A stretch of DNA of 64,000 bases from CAZAMB01 sp964501365 (GTDB taxonomy: Bacteria > Planctomycetota > Phycisphaerae > UBA1845), in NCBI GenBank assembly GCA_964501365.1, contig CAZCST010000012.1, positions 1 through 64,000 of the forward strand, read 5' to 3'. This document shows positions 55,610-63,067 of the stretch, in pieces. The first letter of the stretch is position 1. The number at the start of each line of letters is the position of its first letter. The notes beneath the pieces are model-generated. The model was given only the letters and a program-made list of their open reading frames with translations. It had not been told where the DNA came from and made no database searches. The position numbers were made by a program, and so were the translations under genes.

Positions 55610-58600
55610 CTACTTGCTCTCGTCTTCGTCCGGTTCGATGACCACCGGGGAATCGGATGGAGCGTTACCCAGATTGATGACGGGGATTGCCATTCCTTCG
55701 ATTGCCGGTTCGTCTTCCACTTCGACATCGGCAGGCTCATCATCCGCCGCATCCTCCGGGTCGTCGGTAGAGGCGCTGATTGCATCTTCAATCGCTTCTT
55801 TCGCGTCCGTCGGAATCATGTTTTCGATGCCGCTGACCAGCGCCAACACGGATTCGACAAGTTCCGGCGTGGGCTGAACTCCGGATTCCAGCGAATCGGC
55901 CGCCTCGCGCACCGCATCGGCCCGCTGATCCAGCTCATCGGCGTGATGTTCCATTTGGCGGGCATTTTCTTCCATTTCCCGTGCCCGACGCTCCATCGTT
56001 TCGACCTGACGCTGAAGCTCCTGGGCCTGTCGATTCAACTCCTCAGCGCTTCGCTCCAGTGATTCAACATGCGTTCGGTAGGCGTCCGCCGACGCAGCCA
56101 TCTCGGAGTCTTTTTCCACTCGTTCGTTGACGGACTGGGCGCGTTCGCCGATTCGCTCGGCCTGCTCGCGATAGGAATCGGCCACTTCAGCCAACTGTTG
56201 CGACTGGCGTTCCAATTCTTCGATCGTCTCGTGCTGGTCGCGGGCTTCGCTGCGGGCGTCTCGGGCATGACGGCGCATCCGGGTCCGGGCCTTTTCCGCT
56301 TCCTCCCTGGCCTGGGCACGGACGCGTTCGCCTTCGCCGTGCGCCTTCGCCCGCAATTCGAGGGCTTCCGCCCGGGCCCTGGTTCGCACTTCGTCGGCCA
56401 TGGCGCGGAGCTCGGCAGCCTGCCGGCAACGGGGACAATTGCCTTTGCAACCGTGATCGCATCCCATGCCCATCGCTTCGGCATAGGCAAGCATGGGGGC
56501 GTTCTGACCGAAGAAGCTTGCGCGCGGACCGCGATCTTCGGAAGGATCTACCATCCGGAAGAAGGCATCGAAGATTTCATGCTGGCGCGGGCTGGCCTGT
56601 ATGTCGATGCCTTCGTCGTTGGACCGAACCCAGATCGGAATATCCGATCGCGACATGAACTTGAAGAAGTCCTCGGCTTTGCCTTTGGCAAGTTTGTAGG
56701 TGCGCCAGGAGGTTTTTTCGCCGGAAACGTCTGCCCAGCTTTGTCCTGACCTCGGCATAGGCATAGCGGTATGGCCCGGCCCGTCGCCGTGCAGACCTGC
56801 CATCGGCGGCATCGGCGGCATGGCCGGCATCGGTGGCATTGGAGGCATGGGTGGGATCGGAGGCATCGCTGGTTGTCCGGCACGGGGAGCCTGCGCGGCG
56901 CGGGGCGTGCGCGGCGGCATCGGCGGACGAGGAGTGCGCGGCGCATCATCATCGTCATCATCGCTGTCATCGGCGTGGCCATGCGCATGTTCATGCCCAT
57001 CGTCGTCATCGCCATCGTCCGCTTTGTCTTGCTCTTCCAACGCTTCGGAAAGCGTTTCGATCTTGCGCTCCAGACGAGCCAGCTCAGCCTGCAGCTCCGC
57101 CACTCTCTTCGCCCGCGCTCCATCTCGATCCGAAACCTGAACAATGCCTGCAGGGGCCGGTTGGGCCGGCGCGGGGACGGCAATAACCGTTCCGGCAATC
57201 GGAGCGGGAGTTGGAAGGGGCTGCCCCACCAGCAGGGCGGTTGACGGGCGACCGGTCAATTCCTTTCCACCCATCGACTTTGCGCGGGGTGTCGGCGTCG
57301 CATGTTCCTTGGAATTGGAGCATGGGGCGGACGTTTCGCCGCCTTCCGATTTCACGGCAGCACAAGGCGCCTTTCCGCCGGCCTTGGCGGCAGCCTCCGC
57401 GTCCTTAGGGCAGGATCGGGCCGGGGCCGCGATCCACCCGCATACGGCCACCAGCATCACCAGACTGATTCCCGATGCGGACAATTTCGGCCGCACACTT
57501 TCCGTCATGACCATGGTAAGTCTCCTCGCAAATAGCCTTGCTCGCCCCGGTGTAATTCCGATTCCCATTGCAGGCAGCCCATCGCCGCCCGAAAGATATT
57601 CCCGCGTCTTGAGCAGCGCCGTGGCGTACGCCCGCCGTTTCGGCAGCAGCGTCATCACCCACGCATCGCAGCAGTTTTCCGCCTCCGCATGCAACCGTCC
57701 GCGAACCCACCACACCAGCGGATGCCACCAATACAACATGCCGATCGCCGATTCGATCCACGCCGTGCGGTGATCCAGGCGACGGACATGCGCCAGTTCG
57801 TGATAGACGACGGCCTTGCGTCCGAGGTCGTCCAACTGCTCCCACAGCGAAACCGGCAGGATCAATTTCGGAGTGACTCCGCACCACACCATGGGAGAGA
57901 GGCGGCCATCCACCATCAGGATTTGCGGCACGCGGCGCAGCCCCAACGTTTGGCACGCCGACGCAACCACGGCTCGAACTTCGCGCGATGCAGGTTTCGC
58001 ATGATTCAGGCGGCGGTGAAAACTTAACACTCGCGCACCAGCAAGCAGGAGCAGAAGCCCCGTACCGCCCAGCCACACATTCTGGGGAATTGGCGGCAAC
58101 TGGCTCACGGCATTTCGTACGCCGAGCAGCGCCGATGTCCATTCCTTCCAGGGAGCCGCGAACTTCAGTTCTGGCGACCCAACAGTCTTTGCCTCGCCAC
58201 TTACCAATGGGGGAGACGGGAGGGGCGCAACTTTGATTTCGGGCTTGTTCGCCTGGGGAGCCGATGCAAGAGTGTTTGTCGTTGAAGGGGCAAGTGGTTG
58301 ATGCGCTGCGATCGGCGGAATGATGGAATGATCCCTGGCGTTGGAATTCACCTTTGGCGCCCGAGTTGTATATTCAAAACCGGATTGGGACCGCGGCCCG
58401 GCAGCTTCCTGCGCCCGGGCGAGCTTGTCCGGCGCAGGAATTTCTGCCCGGGCCGCGTACCGTGGTGGTGGGGTAGAACTCATCCGTGATGTCTTGGCAT
58501 CCGTCATGCTGAGAGGAGCAAAGTATCTTTCATCAGACCCTTCGCTTCGCTCAGTGCGACCGGAACGCGCACTGGAAGTTGCATCTCTCTTTGCCAATCT

Positions 58601-58915
58601 GGATGACAGATTGCGCGGCCGGGCCGTAACGGGCTGGGGATTGTTCTTCTTCGTTTCAATTGGAACCGCCACCGGCTCAACTTTCGGGGCGACCGATGAA
58701 TCGATCGAGGCAGGAGTGCCGAATGTTCCGACTGGCGATTGCGGAAGTACAGAAGACCCCACCAGCCAGATGAGCACCGTTACCCAGATCAGGTGGCGGG
58801 TTGCCGGCAGGCAGGGCAGCAAACGCGAGGCGGCGGCCGCAAACAGGACGAGCGGAATGGCGGCCAGTCCGTTGTGCCACAGTGTGTCCATCGTTGCCCC
58901 GGCCCATTCCAACAT
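55610..58915 (-). CDS. Giant BlaR1-like M56 peptidase/sensor with coiled-coil tail
   Basis: 1101 residues; GGAGGCGAGG precedes ATG 58915. Helices near 15-32, 41-55 and 280-298 frame a low-complexity spacer (about 60-260). The M56 domain (about 300-475) has the zinc motif YHELAHVRRLDH (H372, E373, H376) and the third ligand region AEAENCCDAW (E411 or so). A helix (482-496) follows. The rest is not in ordinary BlaR1: an acidic-His stretch (634-658, with HEHAHGH), a Met/Pro stretch (MPPIPPMPPMPPM, 694-705), a Cys cluster (C819, C823, C827, C830) and a coiled coil (about 832-1010). BlaR1 proteins cut their partner repressor after sensing an external signal. A repeat-derived segment (about 119-138) lies in the first spacer. 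Confidence 0.85.
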   Translation of the reverse strand: MLEWAGATMDTLWHNGLAAIPLVLFAAAASRLLPCLPATRHLIWVTVLIWLVGSSVLPQSPVGTFGTPASIDSSVAPKVEPVAVPIETKKNNPQPVTARPRNLSSRLAKRDATSSARSGRTERSEGSDERYFAPLSMTDAKTSRMSSTPPPRYAARAEIPAPDKLARAQEAAGPRSQSGFEYTTRAPKVNSNARDHSIIPPIAAHQPLAPSTTNTLASAPQANKPEIKVAPLPSPPLVSGEAKTVGSPELKFAAPWKEWTSALLGVRNAVSQLPPIPQNVWLGGTGLLLLLAGARVLSFHRRLNHAKPASREVRAVVASACQTLGLRRVPQILMVDGRLSPMVWCGVTPKLILPVSLWEQLDDLGRKAVVYHELAHVRRLDHRTAWIESAIGMLYWWHPLVWWVRGRLHAEAENCCDAWVMTLLPKRRAYATALLKTREYLSGGDGLPAMGIGITPGRARLFARRLTMVMTESVRPKLSASGISLVMLVAVCGWIAAPARSCPKDAEAAAKAGGKAPCAAVKSEGGETSAPCSNSKEHATPTPRAKSMGGKELTGRPSTALLVGQPLPTPAPIAGTVIAVPAPAQPAPAGIVQVSDRDGARAKRVAELQAELARLERKIETLSEALEEQDKADDGDDDDGHEHAHGHADDSDDDDDDAPRTPRPPMPPRTPRAAQAPRAGQPAMPPIPPMPPMPPMPAMPPMPPMAGLHGDGPGHTAMPMPRSGQSWADVSGEKTSWRTYKLAKGKAEDFFKFMSRSDIPIWVRSNDEGIDIQASPRQHEIFDAFFRMVDPSEDRGPRASFFGQNAPMLAYAEAMGMGCDHGCKGNCPRCRQAAELRAMADEVRTRARAEALELRAKAHGEGERVRAQAREEAEKARTRMRRHARDARSEARDQHETIEELERQSQQLAEVADSYREQAERIGERAQSVNERVEKDSEMAASADAYRTHVESLERSAEELNRQAQELQRQVETMERRAREMEENARQMEHHADELDQRADAVREAADSLESGVQPTPELVESVLALVSGIENMIPTDAKEAIEDAISASTDDPEDAADDEPADVEVEDEPAIEGMAIPVINLGNAPSDSPVVIEPDEDESK
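58503..58560. repeat. Palindromic repeat, GCGAAGCGAAGGGTCTG family, copy 2, inside a gene
   Basis: It reads on the minus strand GTCGCACTGAGCGAAGCGAA GGGTCTG, then a variable middle and TTTGCTCCTCTCAGCATGAC, matching 47424-47491. It is translated in frame as TERSEGSDERYFAPLSMTD within the BlaR1-like gene, disrupting no reading frame. Confidence 0.82.
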
Positions 58916-58995
58916 GCCTCGCCTCCGTCAACGCGTTTACTTACGCGTCTGGCCTGCAATCACTTAACCCCTGGACCCTATCCCCGAAGCCCTGT

Positions 58996-59385
58996 TCACT
59001 GTCCCCCGGCATCCAATCTCTCTATCAACTTCTGCAATTCGATTACTTCGTCCGGCGTCAAATGCTCTGTTCGAACGAGTTGCAAAACGAGAGGGCCGGC
59101 GGCCCCGTCGTACAATTGCGACATCAGGTTTTTCAATCGGGTTCGGGTGACGCGGTCGCGCGTGACTTTGGCCCTGAATACGTGGGCGAGGTCGGATTTG
59201 TCGCTGGTTACGTAACGCTTTTGTTCGAGTCGGGTGAGCAGGGTCTGCACGGTGGTGTAGGCCAGCTTGCGTCCCTGCTCGTGCAGGTGGGTGAGGACTT
59301 CGCGCACCGTCGCGGGCCCCACTTCCCACAAGGCCTTGAGCACGTCGAACTCGGCAGTCCCCAGATCGTGTAGCTTGTCCGCCAC
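58996..59385 (-). CDS. BlaI/MecI/CopY-family transcriptional repressor
   Basis: 129 residues from a GTG at 59385 with AGGAG five bases upstream. The winged-helix domain is LGTAEFDVLKALWEVGPATV to LLTRLEQKRYV (about 8-60), with the family signature TVQTLLTRLEQKRYVTS. The dimerisation tail contains LTPDEVIELQKLIERL. The usual cleavage region is not obvious. BlaI proteins bind palindromic operators and are inactivated by the cognate BlaR1. It is directly upstream of the BlaR1-like gene (80-base gap). Confidence 0.94.
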   Translation of the reverse strand: MADKLHDLGTAEFDVLKALWEVGPATVREVLTHLHEQGRKLAYTTVQTLLTRLEQKRYVTSDKSDLAHVFRAKVTRDRVTRTRLKNLMSQLYDGAAGPLVLQLVRTEHLTPDEVIELQKLIERLDAGGQ

Positions 59386-59422
59386 GAAAACTCCTTTGCC
59401 GCCCGCCCGGAAGGTGATCCTC

Positions 59423-59460
59423 CTACAATCGTCGGAGCAACTCTACTACATTTGTCGGAG
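59423..59460 (-). promoter_or_regulatory. Two candidate BlaI operators upstream of the repressor gene
   Basis: Two 15-base sites, CTACAATCGTCGGAG (59423-59437) and CTACATTTGTCGGAG (59446-59460), are repeated in direct orientation 23 bases apart (about two helical turns). The second has the palindromic core ACA-TT-TGT, and both resemble the TACA-NN-TGTA core of BlaI/MecI operators. They lie 38-75 bases before the GTG, where promoter overlap is expected. Confidence 0.62.
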
Positions 59461-59555
59461 GGTGGCAAGCGAAATCTTTGCAATTTACAAAACTAGACAA
59501 CTCACCAGCGTATTGGTCCTTTTGGTTCGATTATTTTTGATCTGGCAATCGGCCG

Positions 59556-60671
59556 TTAATACACGCCTTCGACGATCGGTACTGCGAATCCCGAAAATGG
59601 CCGGACATCGCCTGCACCATCCCACGGGTAGGGCTCGCACGGCGGGCGGCGGATGGCCTCATCGCGCTCCAGGAACCGCGGCATGAAGAACTCCTTCGTA
59701 AGGGTGGTGAGTCGCACCCGGCCAAGCTGGCCATATTCGACTACCTTGCGTGGTTCGTCGGGCACGACGACCTCGATCATCGCCCGCGGGCACGGCGGGT
59801 GATAGGTGATGCTGTAGTTATCCGCAGGGTCGAAGGGTTTGTGACAGGCCAGGCCCATCAGCGTGTTGCCATAGGTGGGCACAAGCTCTGCCTCGCCTTC
59901 GAGCAGTTCCTCGCGGGCGAAGCGGTTGAACTGCGCGGTGAGCTGCGTGCCGCCGCAGAACACACCCTTGATACCCATGCGGACGAGTGATGTTTTTTCG
60001 CAGAGCGCCTCAAGCAATTTCGGTGTCGTGAACAGGCAGCGGATATTTTCGTGCGCCTTCAGCAGCGTCAGACCCTGATTGATGACGTGGTCGCGGTACT
60101 CGTTCATCACGTCCATGCGGCCCTTGTTGATGAGCTTGACGACCCAGCGCGGATCGAGATCGACGTGGAAGCAGATGCCCCCGCGATGCTGACAAAGATG
60201 TTCGACGGCCAGTCGCAGCCGCCGCGGCCCGGTCGGACCAAGCATCAGCCAGTCCGCGCCCCTGGGAAATGACTTGTCCGAAAGTGTGTCGCTGTACAAC
60301 TCGTAGTCGATACGGAAGTCGTCGATGTTGATGCGGCTCTTGGGAACGCCCGTGCTCCCGCCCGTCTCAAAGATGTAAATCGGCTTCTTGGCGTAGGCCT
60401 TGGGCACCCACCGCCGCACCGGTCCGCCGCGCAGCCATTCGTCCTCGAAGAAGGGAAATTTGTCGAGGTCGTCGTACGACTCGATCTCCTTGCGAGGATT
60501 CCAGCCCAGCTTCCTGGCATACTCAAGCCAGAACGGACACCCCGTCTTGGGGTCGAAATGCCAGTCCACGATCTCCCGCGTGTGCTCGTCAAGCCGCTTC
60601 CGCGCCGCGGCCGCCTTCTTTTGCAGTTTCCCCGACGCCGGTTTTGCCGTCTTTTCCAAAATAGCCGTCAT
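59556..60671 (-). CDS. Phenylacetate-CoA-ligase-like adenylate-forming enzyme
   Basis: 371 residues from ATG 60671; the frame extends 57 codons further back, but that part is repeat DNA (60777-60835). The phosphate-binding loop is FETGGSTGVPKSRI (family form T-G-G-T-T-G-x-P-K), and further family segments are VPTYGNTLMGLACH and YGQLGRVRLTTLTKEFFMPR. The family activates aryl or acyl acids as AMP esters and then CoA thioesters, in the cytoplasm. At 371 residues it is shorter than PaaK (about 430); the lost part is the C-terminal lid. Substrate unknown; it has no obvious pathway neighbours. Confidence 0.8.
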   Translation of the reverse strand: MTAILEKTAKPASGKLQKKAAAARKRLDEHTREIVDWHFDPKTGCPFWLEYARKLGWNPRKEIESYDDLDKFPFFEDEWLRGGPVRRWVPKAYAKKPIYIFETGGSTGVPKSRINIDDFRIDYELYSDTLSDKSFPRGADWLMLGPTGPRRLRLAVEHLCQHRGGICFHVDLDPRWVVKLINKGRMDVMNEYRDHVINQGLTLLKAHENIRCLFTTPKLLEALCEKTSLVRMGIKGVFCGGTQLTAQFNRFAREELLEGEAELVPTYGNTLMGLACHKPFDPADNYSITYHPPCPRAMIEVVVPDEPRKVVEYGQLGRVRLTTLTKEFFMPRFLERDEAIRRPPCEPYPWDGAGDVRPFSGFAVPIVEGVY

Positions 60672-60776
60672 GATCGCTATCGTAGCCAAGCGCCCCGCCT
60701 TGACAACAAACGAGCCGGGCCGCGACCGTAAGGGATCGGAACACGAAACCGTTTGCTGGTGCTGGTGTGAATCAAC

Positions 60777-60835
60777 GGGCGAGCGAAGCGCCGCCATGCC
60801 GGCACCCGATATGGCCAGGCTTGGGTATGCCACCC
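60777..60835. repeat. Palindromic repeat, GGGTGGCATG family, copy 3
   Basis: Its reverse complement runs GGGTGGCATACCCAAGCCTG, then GGGTGCCGGCATGGCGGCGC and TTCGCT, nearly identical to copy 1 at 16392-16460. It is shorter at the outer end. It lies upstream of the ligase-like gene. Confidence 0.75.
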
Positions 60836-60918
60836 TATTCAAATCGTACCCGCACCGGCTTGATTACGCGCGCGGCTCGAATGGGGTAACCAGAGCCAAG
60901 AACCCCTAGAATAGAGGT

Positions 60919-62202
60919 ATGAATGCGACCATCCTCAGTTGCGGAACGGAAATCGTCACCGGGCAGTGCGTGGACACAAATTCCGCCTGGCTTTCGGAGC
61001 GGCTCACGTCCCTTGGGGTAGAAGTCGCCGCCCACGTGAGTGTGGGGGACGATCTGGCTCCGTTGACGGCCGCAATTCGGAAGGCGCACCAGGAATCTGA
61101 CCTGGTCATCATTACCGGCGGACTGGGCCCAACCCGCGACGATCTGGCGCGTGAGGCGCTGGCGGCCGCACTTAACCGGCCACTCCGACAAAACGCCGAT
61201 GCCCTCGCTCAAATCGAAAGCTTTTTCAGGCGATGGCAACGCGAAATGCCCGATTCCAATAAAGTGCAGGCGCTGATTCCAGAAGGCAGTGAAGTCATCG
61301 CCAACCCTCGCGGCACCGCCCCCGGCATCGGGTATTGGCCGGAAGCCGCCCCTCTTGCCAAGGGGGGATTCAGGGGGGTCATCGCACTTCCCGGCGTGCC
61401 CGGCGAAATGAAGCCGATGTTCGATGCGTACGTTGTGCCTCGACTGTCCGCTTCCCGTAACGCCTGCACACTCTCTGCCCGGCTTCACTGTTATGGCATC
61501 AGCGAAGCGAAGCTTGGCGAAACGATCGCAGACCTGATGCAGCGAGGACGCAACCCGCTCGTGGGCACGACCGCTTCGAAAGCCATATTGACCATTCGGA
61601 TTCTCGCTACCGCTCCGAACGCGGTAGCCGCGCAGGGGCTGCTTGACGCTGACCGAGGCGAAATTCGCCGCCGCGTCGGAAACGTCATCTTCGGCGAGGA
61701 AGACCAGACCATTCAGGACGCCGTGGCGAAACTCCTGATCCAAAACGAGAAAACTGTCGCGTCGGCCGAGTCCTGCACCGGCGGCCTGCTCGCCAAAATG
61801 CTCACTGACATTCCCGGCAGCAGTGCCTATTTCCTGCAAGGCTACGTCACCTACAGCAACGAGTCGAAGACAAGGCTGCTCAATGTGCCATCCGATGTCA
61901 TTTCGCGGCATGGTGCGGTGAGCGAGGAAGTGGCGCGACTTCTTGCCGACAACGCGCGGCGTGCGGCCGGTACGGATTTTGCACTATCCACGACCGGAAT
62001 CGCCGGTCCCGGCGGCAGCTCACCCGACAAACCGATTGGCCTCGTCTATATCGCACTGGCTGACGTTCAAGGCGTGGAAGTTCGTCGATTGCTCATCGGC
62101 GACCACCTGTCCCGCGACGAAATCCGTGACCGCGCATGCAAATCAGCCTTGGAATTAGTCCGCCGCAAGCTCCTGGAACCAGAAAGAAACACAAGCCAAT
62201 GA
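60919..62202 (+). CDS. cinA: CinA competence/damage-inducible family protein
   Basis: 427 residues. The N-terminal MoaB/MogA-like domain (about 1-175) has LSCGTEIVTGQCVDTNSAWL and TGGLGPTRDD; the C-terminal CinA/PncC-like domain (about 265-420) has VASAESCTGGLLAKMLTDIP and STTGIAGPGG. Together these give the full-length CinA. It cleans up damaged pyridine nucleotides (ADP-ribose and NMN deamidation in characterised members). At residues about 143-154 the sequence EAAPLAKGGFRG is a GC-rich repeat translated in frame between GYWP and VIALPGVPGEM. Its stop overlaps the next ATG by four bases. Confidence 0.93.
   Translation: MNATILSCGTEIVTGQCVDTNSAWLSERLTSLGVEVAAHVSVGDDLAPLTAAIRKAHQESDLVIITGGLGPTRDDLAREALAAALNRPLRQNADALAQIESFFRRWQREMPDSNKVQALIPEGSEVIANPRGTAPGIGYWPEAAPLAKGGFRGVIALPGVPGEMKPMFDAYVVPRLSASRNACTLSARLHCYGISEAKLGETIADLMQRGRNPLVGTTASKAILTIRILATAPNAVAAQGLLDADRGEIRRRVGNVIFGEEDQTIQDAVAKLLIQNEKTVASAESCTGGLLAKMLTDIPGSSAYFLQGYVTYSNESKTRLLNVPSDVISRHGAVSEEVARLLADNARRAAGTDFALSTTGIAGPGGSSPDKPIGLVYIALADVQGVEVRRLLIGDHLSRDEIRDRACKSALELVRRKLLEPERNTSQ
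61346..61379. repeat. GC-rich palindromic repeat inside cinA
   Basis: CCCCTCTTGCCAAGGGGGG is a near-palindrome followed by ATTCAGGGGGG. It translates as AAPLAKGGFRG, a peptide typical of dispersed repeat insertions; no such segment belongs to the CinA family at this place. Confidence 0.7.
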
Positions 62203-63035
62203 CCACCCGCCGCGCGTTCACACTCCTCGAGGTTCTTGTCGTCCTGGCGATCGTCGCTTTGGTGGCTGCGATCCTCACTCCGTCGCTCGCCAAGACCCGC
62301 CGACTTGCCCGGCGCATGGAGTGCATGACCAACCTTCATGGAATGGGCATCGGCGTGGATGGATATTCCTCAACGTACAACGGAATACTGCCGTGGGAGG
62401 GTTACGCGGAAGGCGATCGCCCCATCCGCCACGTTGGCCGATGGGAGGATTCGTCGCAGTGGTTCAACGCCATTCCCGAATTCGCCGGCTATCCAACGTA
62501 CAGCGAAATGCAGGAGAAGGATCGATTGCGACAGAATCCGCTGCCCAAGGACGGCGACAAGTCGATTCTTGTCTGCACCGAATCGAATCCCGCGGAACCA
62601 GGACCGGAAGACGACCTCGTGCAGGACGGGTACTTCATGTTATGGGGCCTTGAAATCACCGGGCAACGCCTCGATCGCCGCAAGACCTATTGGTCCTTTG
62701 GGTACAACACGGAACTCGATGCGGGCGTGGAAGATCGCCATCTACACAAGCAGGTCTATCTGACTTCGATCAAGCGCGCCAGCGAAACCGCCATCCTCTC
62801 CGAAAAAATAATGAGTCCCAATGAATATGAGCCACCTTTTCTGTCCAGCGTCGGCCAGTCCGCTGTGAGTTGGAAAGAATTCACCACACGCCACGATGGC
62901 GGCGGTGGCATCCTTTTCCTCGACAGCCATGTCGAGTATTTTAAGCGATCGGAATTGGTGAATGCGCCACATGCACCATCCGACTTCAATCAGCCCGGCA
63001 AAGTAATTTGGAACCCCGGTGGTCCTGCCAACTGA
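62199..63035 (+). CDS. Pseudopilin-type secreted protein (prepilin N-terminus), second copy
   Basis: 278 residues from ATG 62199, which overlaps the cinA stop (ATGA). The prepilin signal is RRAFTLLEVLVVLAIVALVA, cleaved before Phe. The C-terminal part has TTRHDGGGGILFLDSHVEYF, where His is followed nine residues later by Asp-Ser (H-X9-D, with Ser in the Gly position of H-X9-DG). It resembles the protein at 30356-31432 only in this layout. The coupling to cinA is probably positional, and the partner is the secreted gene that starts 32 bases downstream. Confidence 0.9.
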   Translation: MTTRRAFTLLEVLVVLAIVALVAAILTPSLAKTRRLARRMECMTNLHGMGIGVDGYSSTYNGILPWEGYAEGDRPIRHVGRWEDSSQWFNAIPEFAGYPTYSEMQEKDRLRQNPLPKDGDKSILVCTESNPAEPGPEDDLVQDGYFMLWGLEITGQRLDRRKTYWSFGYNTELDAGVEDRHLHKQVYLTSIKRASETAILSEKIMSPNEYEPPFLSSVGQSAVSWKEFTTRHDGGGGILFLDSHVEYFKRSELVNAPHAPSDFNQPGKVIWNPGGPAN

Positions 63036-63067
63036 TTTTCAGGAACAACAAGTGGAGGAGGAAAATC

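Noticed and set aside
55610..59385. BlaI/BlaR1 pair read as beta-lactam resistance
   Set aside because: No beta-lactamase or PBP2a-like gene is present, and the sensor lacks a recognisable penicillin-binding C-terminal domain; its tail is unrelated.
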